DNA from: Caulobacter sp. UNC279MFTsu5.1
GTDB lineage: Bacteria; Pseudomonadota; Alphaproteobacteria; Caulobacterales; Caulobacteraceae
NCBI RefSeq assembly: GCF_900114015.1
Contig: NZ_FORN01000009.1
Location: 62,001 to 126,000, forward strand
Direction of reading: 5' to 3'
Length of the DNA stretch: 64,000 bases
This document shows, one piece after another, positions 53,265 through 61,806 of this stretch. The notes under the pieces were generated by a model that saw only the letters and a program-made list of their open reading frames with translations, was not told the DNA's origin and searched no databases. Made by a program: the position numbers and the translations under genes. Every line of letters begins with the position of its first letter. Positions within the stretch are counted from its first letter, which is position 1.

Positions 53265-54164
53265 TTAGAGGCGCGCGCTCAGCGCCTCGACCGCTCGCAT
53301 CGCTTGAGCGGTCTGATTGCGACGCGCATCCTCGAGCATTCGTCGCCCAGGATCGATGTCCTGGGGCGGAGGGCATGCCGCCAGGATATCCTCGAAGTGC
53401 GCCGCCAGCTCATCGCGAAACTCAGAATGCGAAAGGATGTAGCCACGGTTTTCGATGATCCCTTGGACGACGGCCTCGCCAACCTCGCGCGGATCCATGC
53501 CGGACTCCTTGGGCGGTGCGACGGGGCCGCCCTCGGGCGCGGCCGAGATGGCGGGGCCAAACCGCGCCTGCCGATTTTCCGCCGAGGCCAGCATGCGGCT
53601 ACGGGTCAGGCCCGGATAGAGCACTGAGACGCCAATGCCTCTCGGCGCCAGCGTCAGGCGCAGGGAGTCGCTCATGCCCCGGACGGCATACTTGGAAGCG
53701 GCGTAGATGTAGTTATTGGCTGTCGGCAAGAGGCCGGCCATCGACGAGGTCGTGACGACGTGCCCTTCGCCCTGCCGCAGCATCGCGGGCAAAAAGGCCA
53801 TCAGGCCGTTGATCGCCCCGCCGAGATTGACCGAAAGCACCCAGTCCCAATCCTCGAACCTGACGCTGTCGATGGAAGGGTTGACCCCCACGCCGGCGTT
53901 GTTGACGAGAATGTCGCAGCGTTCAAAGGCGTCAAACGTTCGCTCGGCGGCCCTTGCCATGGCCTCACGGTCAATGACGTCGAGGGCGATGGCCGCGACG
54001 TCGTCCCGACCACCAAACCGGGCAAGGGCCTCGTCGAGATGATCTTGCCGCAGGTCGGCGATCATGACCTTGGCGCCGTGGTCGAGCAGCGCCTCGACGA
54101 TCCCCAGTCCAATGCCGCTCGCCCCGCCCGTCACGAAAGCGACTTTGCCGGCTATATTCCGCAT
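53265..54164 (-). CDS. SDR-family oxidoreductase
   Basis: A 299-residue short-chain dehydrogenase/reductase with TGGASGIGLG near residue 13, an Asp after the second strand (IADLRQD), NNAGVG, TTSSMAGL and YAASK. It is clearly related to the SDR at 51,311. A C-terminal extension of about 40 residues follows the core. The luciferase-like monooxygenase gene lies 81 bases upstream on the same strand, so the two probably act in sequence. Confidence 0.87.
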   Translation of the reverse strand: MRNIAGKVAFVTGGASGIGLGIVEALLDHGAKVMIADLRQDHLDEALARFGGRDDVAAIALDVIDREAMARAAERTFDAFERCDILVNNAGVGVNPSIDSVRFEDWDWVLSVNLGGAINGLMAFLPAMLRQGEGHVVTTSSMAGLLPTANNYIYAASKYAVRGMSDSLRLTLAPRGIGVSVLYPGLTRSRMLASAENRQARFGPAISAAPEGGPVAPPKESGMDPREVGEAVVQGIIENRGYILSHSEFRDELAAHFEDILAACPPPQDIDPGRRMLEDARRNQTAQAMRAVEALSARL

Positions 54165-54244
54165 CGATCACATCTTTCCCAAACCACGCTTATTGCCGCC
54201 GTGGGGCGGCCAACGCTCCTGCGCGGCCGCCGCGCGGCGAACGA

Positions 54245-55354
54245 TCAGGCGGCCAGCTCGGCGAGCGGCTGACCATCCAGGCTGTTTTGGCAAGGCCAGC
54301 TCTTGACCTCCGGCAGGCACTTTTCGGCGAACAGGCGCATGTTCCGCTCGGCTTCTTCGTGCGGCATGCCGCCGAAGTGGAAGTGGGGGAAGAAGCCCTG
54401 CAGTTTGCATTGCTTGTTAATGTTGTCGAGAATTTCGAGGATTTCTGTCGGATTGCCCGCAGGCATCACCGTGCCCATCTTGTCAGCCATCTCGTCGATC
54501 TTGTCGGGCGCGATCCGCATGCTCTTGTAGAATTCATTGCCCTTGGTCGTTCCATAGTCATCGTCGGCCATGCCGTAGTTTTTGACTGCGGCCCGGAAGT
54601 TGACGCGGTGATACTGGCTCGACAATTCCTTGGCGCGCTCACTGCTCTCATCGACGAAGATAGTGCCGGAAAGCAGCGGGGCGGGCGGCATACGGGATTC
54701 GCCGTGGGTTTGAGCCCACACATTGTTATAGGTCTCGAAATCGACGCCGAGATTGGGGCGCGGCTCAGGGTTGATGATCAGCACGCCGATGCCCAGTTCC
54801 GCGACCGTGCGAACCGATTCCGGTGACCCGGCCGAACCGAAAATACGCCCCTCGAAGCTTCTGTACGGGCGCGGGCGAAGTTCCCGACGCGGCTGTTTGG
54901 TGATTTCGCCGCCTTCGATAACGCCCGTCTCGAGCGCCTGGATGATCAGTTCCGAATATTCGCGGTAGAGCTGGCGCGTCTGGTTGATGTCAACGCGCAT
55001 GCCTTCGTATTCCATCTTACCCAGGCCGCGTCCCAGTCCGAGGAGAAGGCGGCCCTCGGTGATGTTGTCGAGCCACAGGGCCTGTTCGGCCACGCGCACC
55101 GGATCATTCCACGGCAGCACGACGACCTGCGTTCCCAGCTTCACGCGCTTGGTCTTGCCGGCCAGGTAGGCCAGCGACTGAAGCGGAGAGGGGGAGATCG
55201 AATAGTCGGAGAAATGATGCTCGGTGACCCAGATCGACTCGAAACCGAGCGCCTCGGACTGAATCGCCAAATCAAGGTCCCGCTTGAGGAACTGCGTGTC
55301 GTTCCGTTCGGGCCCGCTCTGATGCTGGAAGCCGGTGGCGTAGCCTACATGCAT
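54245..55354 (-). CDS. luciferase-like flavin-dependent monooxygenase
   Basis: A 369-residue member of the LLM class, reduced-flavin-dependent enzymes with a TIM barrel. Features are DLAIQSEALGFESIWVTEHHF, SPLQSLAYLAGKTKRVKLGT, GRLLLGLGRGLGK and FGSAGSPESVRTVAELGIGV. The start at 55,354 has CCAGGAGC as Shine-Dalgarno on the minus strand. The substrate is unknown; it needs reduced flavin, which the flavin reductase at 49,825 could supply. A palindrome ATTGTGACAAT lies 67 bases upstream of the start. Confidence 0.87.
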   Translation of the reverse strand: MHVGYATGFQHQSGPERNDTQFLKRDLDLAIQSEALGFESIWVTEHHFSDYSISPSPLQSLAYLAGKTKRVKLGTQVVVLPWNDPVRVAEQALWLDNITEGRLLLGLGRGLGKMEYEGMRVDINQTRQLYREYSELIIQALETGVIEGGEITKQPRRELRPRPYRSFEGRIFGSAGSPESVRTVAELGIGVLIINPEPRPNLGVDFETYNNVWAQTHGESRMPPAPLLSGTIFVDESSERAKELSSQYHRVNFRAAVKNYGMADDDYGTTKGNEFYKSMRIAPDKIDEMADKMGTVMPAGNPTEILEILDNINKQCKLQGFFPHFHFGGMPHEEAERNMRLFAEKCLPEVKSWPCQNSLDGQPLAELAA

Positions 55355-55420
55355 TTTTCTGCTCCTGGATTTCCTCGCGACCGGTCTGCGCTCGTCGCTA
55401 AAAAATTCATATATTCGCGC

Positions 55421-55431
55421 ATTGTGACAAT
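55421..55431. promoter_or_regulatory. palindromic operator candidate ATTGTGACAAT
   Basis: An 11-base perfect palindrome between the tandem GntR-type gene and the luciferase-like gene. Its TnGTnACnA character resembles the operators of GntR/FadR-type regulators. A similar TGTGACAAT occurs upstream of the regulator gene itself. Confidence 0.5.
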
Positions 55432-55443
55432 CAATGTCTTTTT

Positions 55444-56730
55444 TTATCCGCTGGCGAGCGCCGGCATGGCGGCGCTGAGCTGCGCCAGCCCCTGAACACG
55501 CGCTTTCTGCGCCCGCGCCGCGTCCTGGGCGTTGTTATTGCGGAGCGCCTCCAGCAGCGGACGGCTGAGCGTCAGGAACCGACGGTTCATAACGTCCAGA
55601 ACGGCCGGATCTCTCGGAATCCGAGCCGACGGATAACCGCGCAGGCTCTTGGTGAAGAGTTGCAGCAAAGGATTGGCGATGACCGAGGCGATCGCTTCTT
55701 CGGCGTCGAACACATGTGGCAGACTGGCGACGGCGTCCTGTCGTTCCAGGCTGTCTTCCAGCTTCGCGAGTGTTTGGCTGACCCGCTCGCAATCCTCCGC
55801 CGAGGCCCGGCTGGCGGCCATGGCGATGACCTCGACGCTCAGCCGCTCGAAGACCTGCATGACGGTGTGGGCCTGCACGCCGCCGCTGGCGAAAAAGCAG
55901 GATACGAGCCGTGCGAGGGTCCCTTCCCGCGGGGCCTGGCTCACGAGGCCATGGCCCCGTCCGCAAAAGGTTTCGGCCGCGCCAGCGCTTTCGAGAATTC
56001 GGACGGCCTGGCGAAAAGCATCTCGATCCGCGCCGTAGCGGAAGCAAAGGTCTTCTTCCGATCCGAGGCGACGCCCTCGCGCCCATTCCTCGGCCGTGCA
56101 TTCGAGCAGCATGCGCTCGGCGATCTGCCCCGCTCGCGAATGTCGCAGGTGCTCGGGTGTCAGCAGCACCGACGAGCGCACCGAGCCGCCGTCCGAGACG
56201 GCCTGCCGCACCGCGCGAACGACGTCTTCGAAAAACGCGAACACCGTCGCGAAGCGGGAGGTCCCTTCAGGCCCGGGCAGGTGAAGCGCATCCAAGTCCA
56301 AGCGGACACGGTCGAGCGCCGCCTCTGTCTCGTCGAGCTGGACCGGCGTCACGCCGAAGAAGAGGCCAAAGCCAACGAGGAATGCCGCTGTATGGCGGGA
56401 ATCGAGCGCGAGAACCTGTAATCCGCCCCGCGGCCCTCGGACCATGCGCGCCGTGCCACGGACCGCTAGGATCCGGACGGCCTCGCGGATCACCGCGCGT
56501 CCGGCGCCGAACCGCTCGGCCAGGGCCTGTTCAGAGCCACACACCGCTCCATACGGCCATCCGCTGACGATCAGGCTCTCTTCGATGCGCCTGGCGATCC
56601 GGCAGGCGCCTTTTTCCGCGCCGCCCCGTCGTTCGCCAATGACGTCGGTCAGGAGGCTGTCATCGCTTGCGGCAAGTATCGGCGTACTTGCGCGCGCGGC
56701 AGGCTCCGTCGGTCGCGAAACAGCAGGCAT
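55444..56730 (-). CDS. tandem GntR-type regulator, second member
   Basis: A 428-residue protein with two GntR-like winged helices: GSEQALAERFGAGRAVIREA at 65-84 and GSEEDLCFRYGADRDAFRQA at 223-242. Each is followed by a helical segment; the second is more FCD-like. The design matches the protein at 34,913, although sequence similarity outside the helix-turn-helix units is low. The minus-strand Shine-Dalgarno GGGGAGAG and an AT-rich promoter precede it. A TGTGACAAT element 41-50 bases upstream suggests autoregulation. Confidence 0.78.
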   Translation of the reverse strand: MPAVSRPTEPAARASTPILAASDDSLLTDVIGERRGGAEKGACRIARRIEESLIVSGWPYGAVCGSEQALAERFGAGRAVIREAVRILAVRGTARMVRGPRGGLQVLALDSRHTAAFLVGFGLFFGVTPVQLDETEAALDRVRLDLDALHLPGPEGTSRFATVFAFFEDVVRAVRQAVSDGGSVRSSVLLTPEHLRHSRAGQIAERMLLECTAEEWARGRRLGSEEDLCFRYGADRDAFRQAVRILESAGAAETFCGRGHGLVSQAPREGTLARLVSCFFASGGVQAHTVMQVFERLSVEVIAMAASRASAEDCERVSQTLAKLEDSLERQDAVASLPHVFDAEEAIASVIANPLLQLFTKSLRGYPSARIPRDPAVLDVMNRRFLTLSRPLLEALRNNNAQDAARAQKARVQGLAQLSAAMPALASG

Positions 56731-56770
56731 TTCTCTCCCCTTTTTTTATAAAAGTGCATAGATAATCCTA

Positions 56771-56780
56771 CTGTGACAAT
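56771..56780. promoter_or_regulatory. operator candidate CTGTGACAAT
   Basis: This element lies 41 bases upstream of the tandem GntR-type gene and shares TGTGACAAT with the palindrome at 55,421. It is in the divergent region before the esterase gene at 57,025, so it could serve both. The left half is not palindromic here. Confidence 0.4.
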
Positions 56781-57024
56781 ATGTGCCGTTTTTAGGGCGG
56801 TGCGTCCGGTCGCCGCAGGCTGGAGGGCGGATAGCTTAGAAGTCGCGCCGCCCGCGAGGCCGGGCGTCTCGCCTGCGCGGGGGCAAGATGGTCCCCAAGG
56901 AAGGCCATGCCGGGCGGGATTTGAGCCTATTGTCCCACTCGTTTGTCCTGGAAGCCTCGCTTAGTGCCTTGCGAGCGGACCGATCCGCTTACCGGAAATC
57001 CAGCAGCGCGGATAAATTTGAGAC

Positions 57025-57945
57025 ATGCGCACAGACGCGTTCGGGCCCGAGGCGATTCCCGCCGAGGTCGCCGCTTTCAACACCCTCATGGCCAAGCGGA
57101 TCGGAGATCTCCCCAGCATTTGGGACATCGGCGTCGCGCAAGCCCGTAGCGGCGCCTTCATGCCAGCGCCGCCGCCGTCGCCGAGAGCCTATGACGTGCC
57201 CGTGAACGACACGGTCTCATTGCACGTGGTGCCCTGCGCCGAGCCTAAGGGGGTGTTGCTGCACATCCATGGCGGCGGGTTCATCCTGGGCGCCGCGGCC
57301 CATCAGGACGCCATGCTGGAACGGATCGCCGATCAGACGGCTCTGACTTGCGTCAGCGTCGAATATCGCCTGGCGCCCGAAAACCCCTATCCGGCGGCAT
57401 GGGATGACTGCGAGACCGCTGCGCTGTGGTTGGTTGAGCATGCCAAGTCCCGGTTCGGGGTCGAGACCCTGATGATCGCCGGAGAATCCGCAGGGGCGCT
57501 GCTGGCGGTGGCCACCTTGTTGCGGCTGCGACCGCGAGGCGCGCTGAAGCGCTTTGCTGGCGCGGCTCTGAGCTTTGGGGTCTATGACTCCTCCATGACG
57601 CCGAGCCAAGTCCTGGCGCGGACGGGCGTTCTAAAGGCCCAGGACATCGCCAAAATCGCCGACGCCTATGCGCCGCGGCAGGATCAACGCCGCGATCCTG
57701 AGCTCTCACCGTTGTATGCGGATCTGCAAGGCATGCCGCCGGCGCTGTTCACCGTTGGAACGCTGGACGCCATGCTCGACGATTCGATGTTCATGTACGG
57801 CCGCTGGCTCGCTGCGGGCAACAACGCCGAACTCGCCCTATATCCGGGCGCCGATCACGCCTTTATCGAAACGCCACATCCGTCGGCGTCCATGGCCAAC
57901 GCCCGGATCGACGACTTCCTCCGACAATGCCTGCAAAGCCCATGA
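57025..57945 (+). CDS. alpha/beta hydrolase of the hormone-sensitive-lipase family
   Basis: A 306-residue esterase. The oxyanion motif HGGG lies at 82-85 (LLHIHGGGFILG), the nucleophile is S155 in GESAG, and the acid and histidine are expected in TVGTLDAMLDD and PGADHAF. The block YRLAPENPYPAAWDD is typical for the family. It may release an acyl group from a glycosylated or esterified substrate. Its stop overlaps the start of the riboflavin kinase gene by 4 nt. Confidence 0.87.
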   Translation: MRTDAFGPEAIPAEVAAFNTLMAKRIGDLPSIWDIGVAQARSGAFMPAPPPSPRAYDVPVNDTVSLHVVPCAEPKGVLLHIHGGGFILGAAAHQDAMLERIADQTALTCVSVEYRLAPENPYPAAWDDCETAALWLVEHAKSRFGVETLMIAGESAGALLAVATLLRLRPRGALKRFAGAALSFGVYDSSMTPSQVLARTGVLKAQDIAKIADAYAPRQDQRRDPELSPLYADLQGMPPALFTVGTLDAMLDDSMFMYGRWLAAGNNAELALYPGADHAFIETPHPSASMANARIDDFLRQCLQSP

Positions 57946-58478
57946 GCGCCCAAGCCAACGCGCAAGGGGCCCCTGTTGGCTGTTCGGATGCAAGGCCTTC
58001 CTGCGCCGTGTCACCAACGACGCCTCCACCCCCGAATATCCCGGTGTCCTTGGAAACCGGAGCGGATCAGCAGGGTGGGGCGGGGCGTCCGTTGAGGGTC
58101 ATCGTAGGCGTCGTGGCAAGGGGGCTGCAGCTTGGGCGCCAACTAGGCTTTCCCACCGCCAACATTCCTCTGGCCGAAGAGCCCCCCGTCCGCACAGGCG
58201 TTTATGTCGTCCGTAGCCGCTTGGCCGACGGTCGAGCCTTCTTCGGGGTTGCGAGTGTGGGGTGCAACCCGACTATTCCCAAAACGGCGCCCGTTCTTGA
58301 GGTCTGGCTCTTCGACTTCGATGAAGACATCTACGATCAGATGCTGTCGACCGAACTCCTGGCCTATCTCCGTCCGGAGGAGCAGTTCGCCTCGGTGACC
58401 GCGCTGATCGATCAGGTCTTCGCCGATGCTGAAGAGGCGCGCCGCTATTGCAAAGATCATGACCTCAGGCTGACCTGA
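57942..58478 (+). CDS. stand-alone riboflavin kinase
   Basis: A 178-residue protein whose residues from about 52 form a complete riboflavin kinase domain: GLQLGRQLGFPTANI (61-75), TGVYVV, VASVGCNPTI, VLEVWLFDFDEDIY and a final LRPEEQFASVTAL. The FAD synthetase half of bifunctional RibF is absent. It should convert riboflavin to FMN using ATP. The first 50 residues are proline- and serine-rich and may be an unstructured tail or a wrong start. Coupling to the esterase (ATGA overlap) places FMN supply inside a cluster that is full of flavoenzymes. Confidence 0.85.
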   Translation: MSAQANAQGAPVGCSDARPSCAVSPTTPPPPNIPVSLETGADQQGGAGRPLRVIVGVVARGLQLGRQLGFPTANIPLAEEPPVRTGVYVVRSRLADGRAFFGVASVGCNPTIPKTAPVLEVWLFDFDEDIYDQMLSTELLAYLRPEEQFASVTALIDQVFADAEEARRYCKDHDLRLT

Positions 58479-58733
58479 CGTCCGCGGCTTCCTGAAAGGC
58501 CCATCGCAAGCGCGCAGCGTAAGTCGCACGTCGCGATGTGTAGCGGCTCGGGTGGCTAGGCGGCGTCGTCGCGCTGACCGCGCTATCGGCTCCCCGATTT
58601 TCCCCCTTAACGGATCAAGCCCCTCGCGGGCGGCCAGATCATCCGTCCTCCTCCGCGATTTGAAAACGCGGATCAATTTTCGGCCGTCCCAAAACCTCAG
58701 ACCGCGAGAGACAGAAGAGCCCGCAAAGTTAGT

Positions 58734-58772
58734 TGACGACAGAATTCTCATATAATAGCAATTTTGTCGTCA
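58734..58772. promoter_or_regulatory. inverted-repeat operator candidate
   Basis: TGACGACAGAA (58734-58744) and TTTTGTCGTCA (58762-58772) are 11-base inverted arms with one mismatch, separated by 17 AT-rich bases that include a TATAAT. The site is 46 bases before the aldehyde dehydrogenase start. It overlaps the probable promoter and would fit a dimeric repressor or activator. No other gene is seen in the 340 bases around it. Confidence 0.5.
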
Positions 58773-58818
58773 CCGCCTGTGGAGAGAACCAACGGCGGCT
58801 TCGGCTTGGGAGGCCAGA

Positions 58819-60321
58819 ATGCTGGACGTCGCCGCCATCAGGACTGAGATTGAACCACCCAGCGGGAGGCTTCTGGCCGGGGCGGCCTGGGGTGGCGCGC
58901 TGTTCGACGGCGCATGGCGCGCCGGCGCGGGGGAAATCAGCGTCATCGAAAAGGCCACCGGCGCGACCCTGGGGAGCGTCGGTCTGGCCGATCCGGCCTT
59001 GACGCGCGAGGTGATCGATAAAGCCCAGGCTGCTCAGCGCGCCTGGGCCGGGGTTCCCGCCGAGGCGCGAGCGGCGCTGATCCGCAAGGCCGCCGGCCTT
59101 CTAGAGGCCAATGCCGACGAAATTCTTGAGTGGATCGTGCGCGAGAGCGGCGGCCTGCGCCCAAAGGCCGAGTTCGAACTGCACAGCGCCGTGGCTGAGC
59201 TTCATCACGCCGCCGCCCAGCTCATCCAGCCCCATGGCCACATCCTGGCTTCGCCCGATCCGAGCCGAACGAGCCTGGCCCAGCGCCTGCCACTCGGCGT
59301 CGTCGGGGTCATCACCCCTTGGAACTTCCCGCTGCTGCTGGCCATGCGCTCGGCGGCGCCGGCCCTAGCCCTGGGCAACGCCGTCGTTCTCAAGCCTGAT
59401 CCGCAAACGCCGATTTGCGGCGGTGTGGTCCTGGCCCGGATCTTTGAGGAGGCGGGCCTTCCCGCCGGCGTCTTTGGCCTCGTCAACGGCGGCGCCGACG
59501 TCGGCGAAGCCCTGATCGAACACCCGGCCGTGAGGATGATCACCTTCACCGGCTCCACCGCCGTCGGGCGGCGCGTCGGCGAGCTGGCCGGCCGCCACCT
59601 CAAGAAGGTCGCCTTGGAACTGGGCGGCAACAACGCCTTCATCGTGCTCGATGACGCCGATCTCGCCGCCGCGGCTTCGGCCGGCGCCTGGGGGTCTTTC
59701 CTTCACCAGGGACAGATCTGCATGGCAACGGGGCGCCACATTGTCCATCGCAAGATCGCGCAAGCCTATACCGAGGCGCTCGCGCAGAAGGCCGCCCATC
59801 TGCCGGTCGGCGATCCGTTCCGCCAGCAGGTCGCGCTGGGGCCGATCATCAACGAGCGCCAGCTGGCCAACGTCCACGCCATCGTCAGCCAGTCGGTGGA
59901 GCAGGGCGCACAGCTGGCAGCCGGCGGGACCTACGAGGGCTTGTTCTATCGCCCGACCGTATTGGCCGGGGTGACCGCCGACATGCCCGCTTTCAGCCGG
60001 GAGATCTTCGGGCCGGTAGCGCCGGTGATCATCGCCGAGGACGACGACCACGCCGTCGCGCTGGCCAACCAGACCGAATATGGACTTTCGGGCGCCATCC
60101 AGACCGGCCGCCTCGATCGCGGCTTGAGCCTCGCCAGGCAGATCCACGCCGGCATGGTGCACGTCAACGACCAGACGGTCGGCGACATGCCGCAAATCCC
60201 GATGGGGGGCATGGGGAGCTCTGGCAACGGCAATCGCTTTGGCAGCATCACAGCCTGGGAAGAGTTCACCGAGTGGCAGTGGCTGACCTTCAGCTCGACC
60301 CCCGCCCGCTATCCGTTTTGA
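58819..60321 (+). CDS. aldehyde dehydrogenase, copy 2 (benzaldehyde-dehydrogenase-like)
   Basis: A 500-residue NAD(P)-dependent aldehyde dehydrogenase. It has TPWNFP (166-171), an intact VVLKPDPQTP segment, FTGSTAVG, Glu267 in LELGGNNA and Cys301 in LHQGQICMATGR. The GxWGSFLHQGQICM pattern is typical of benzaldehyde and vanillin dehydrogenases. It is the first gene of a run with the second carotenoid-oxygenase-family gene only 8 bases downstream, so it probably oxidises that enzyme's aldehyde product. It is not a close copy of the aldehyde dehydrogenase at 36,685. Confidence 0.9.
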   Translation: MLDVAAIRTEIEPPSGRLLAGAAWGGALFDGAWRAGAGEISVIEKATGATLGSVGLADPALTREVIDKAQAAQRAWAGVPAEARAALIRKAAGLLEANADEILEWIVRESGGLRPKAEFELHSAVAELHHAAAQLIQPHGHILASPDPSRTSLAQRLPLGVVGVITPWNFPLLLAMRSAAPALALGNAVVLKPDPQTPICGGVVLARIFEEAGLPAGVFGLVNGGADVGEALIEHPAVRMITFTGSTAVGRRVGELAGRHLKKVALELGGNNAFIVLDDADLAAAASAGAWGSFLHQGQICMATGRHIVHRKIAQAYTEALAQKAAHLPVGDPFRQQVALGPIINERQLANVHAIVSQSVEQGAQLAAGGTYEGLFYRPTVLAGVTADMPAFSREIFGPVAPVIIAEDDDHAVALANQTEYGLSGAIQTGRLDRGLSLARQIHAGMVHVNDQTVGDMPQIPMGGMGSSGNGNRFGSITAWEEFTEWQWLTFSSTPARYPF

Positions 60322-60329
60322 GGCTGGCC

Positions 60330-61805
60330 ATGACCGCACGTTTCCCCAATACCCGCGAGTTCACGGGCGCGCTGTATAGGCCCTCCCGTTTCGAGGGCGA
60401 GGTCTTCGATCTGGAGGTTGATGGCCAGCTGCCGACCGATATCGATGGGACGTTCTTTTCGGTCGCGCCCGACGCGGCCTTTCCGCCGATGCGCGAGGAC
60501 GACATCTTCTTCAACGGCGACGGGGCGGTCTCGGCCTTCCGTTTCGGCGGCGGGCATGTCGATTTCCAGCGCCGCTATGTCCGCACCCAGCGCCTGGAAG
60601 CACAGCGTGCGGCGCGTCGATCGCTCCACGGCGTCTATCGCAATCCTTCAACCAACGATCCCAGCGTCCTGGGTCTCAACAACAGCACCGCTAACACCAA
60701 CGTCCTTGAGCACGCTGGCGTTCTGCTGGCGATGAAGGAGGATAGCCTTCCTTACGCGCTCGACCCTTTGACGCTGGAAACCAAGGGATTATGGAATTTC
60801 GGCGGCCAGCTGACCGACGCGCCGTTCACCGCCCATCCCAAGATCGACCCGCTGACGGGGGACATGATCGCCTTCGGCTATGAAGCCCGCGGCGACGGCT
60901 CGCGCGACATCGTCTACTACGAGTTCGACGAGCACGGGGCCAAGACCCGCGAGATCTGGGTGCAGGCGCCGGTGTCGGCCATGGTCCACGACTTCGCCGT
61001 CACCGAGCGGTTCGTCGTCTTCCCGATCATTCCGCTGAGCGTCGATGTCGAGCGCCTGCGCCAGGGCGGTCGCCATTTCCAGTGGCAGCCGGACCTGCCG
61101 CAGTATTTCGGCGTCATGCGCCGCGATGGCGATGGCGGCGACCTGCACTGGTTCACCGCCCCCAACGGCTTCCAAGGTCACACCCTCAACGCCTTCGACG
61201 ACGGTGAGAAGGTCTATGCGGACATGACCTCGACCAACGGCAACGTCTTCTACTTCTTCCCGCCCGCGGATGGCTTCGTGCCGTCGCCCGAGACCCTGGT
61301 CTCGCAGCTCGTGCGCTGGACGTTCGACCTTTCGGTCAAGGGCGGTCGCTTGGATATGTCGCCGCTGACGCCGTTCCCGGCCGAATTCCCCCGCATCGAC
61401 GATCGCGTTGCGCTGCGCCCCCACCGTCATGGCTGGATGATGGCCATGGATCCGACCAAGCCCTATGCGGAAGACCGCGTCGGGCCGCGTCCGTTCCAGT
61501 TCTTCAATCAGCTGGCCCACCTCGACATCGCCACGGGCAAGATCCAAACCTGGTTCGCCGACGAGGCCTCCTGCTTCCAGGAGCCGGTGTTCGTGCCACG
61601 CACCGGCTCGATCCGCGAAGGCGACGGCTATCTGCTGAGCCTGGTCAATCGCCTGGACGAGCGGACCACCGACATGGTCGTCCTCGACGCCTTGCGGCTG
61701 GGCGAGGGTCCCGTCGCCACCGTCAAGTTGCCTCTGCGCATGCGCATGGCGCTGCACGGCAACTGGAGCCGGGCGGTTTCACCGTCCTCCATCAAGGCTG
61801 TCTGA
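60330..61805 (+). CDS. carotenoid oxygenase family dioxygenase, copy 2
   Basis: A 491-residue paralogue of the protein at 31,684. Iron-ligand histidines are H169 (FTAHPK), H220 (MVHDFA), H284 (FQGHTLNAFD) and H476 (MALHGNW). Both copies share the opening FEGEVxDLEV and the order of blocks, but differ clearly elsewhere, so they may cleave different substrates. The gene is in one operon with the aldehyde dehydrogenase before it and an extradiol dioxygenase after it, which supports cleavage of an aryl-substituted double bond rather than a plain carotenoid. Confidence 0.86.
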   Translation: MTARFPNTREFTGALYRPSRFEGEVFDLEVDGQLPTDIDGTFFSVAPDAAFPPMREDDIFFNGDGAVSAFRFGGGHVDFQRRYVRTQRLEAQRAARRSLHGVYRNPSTNDPSVLGLNNSTANTNVLEHAGVLLAMKEDSLPYALDPLTLETKGLWNFGGQLTDAPFTAHPKIDPLTGDMIAFGYEARGDGSRDIVYYEFDEHGAKTREIWVQAPVSAMVHDFAVTERFVVFPIIPLSVDVERLRQGGRHFQWQPDLPQYFGVMRRDGDGGDLHWFTAPNGFQGHTLNAFDDGEKVYADMTSTNGNVFYFFPPADGFVPSPETLVSQLVRWTFDLSVKGGRLDMSPLTPFPAEFPRIDDRVALRPHRHGWMMAMDPTKPYAEDRVGPRPFQFFNQLAHLDIATGKIQTWFADEASCFQEPVFVPRTGSIREGDGYLLSLVNRLDERTTDMVVLDALRLGEGPVATVKLPLRMRMALHGNWSRAVSPSSIKAV

Positions 61806-61806
61806 C

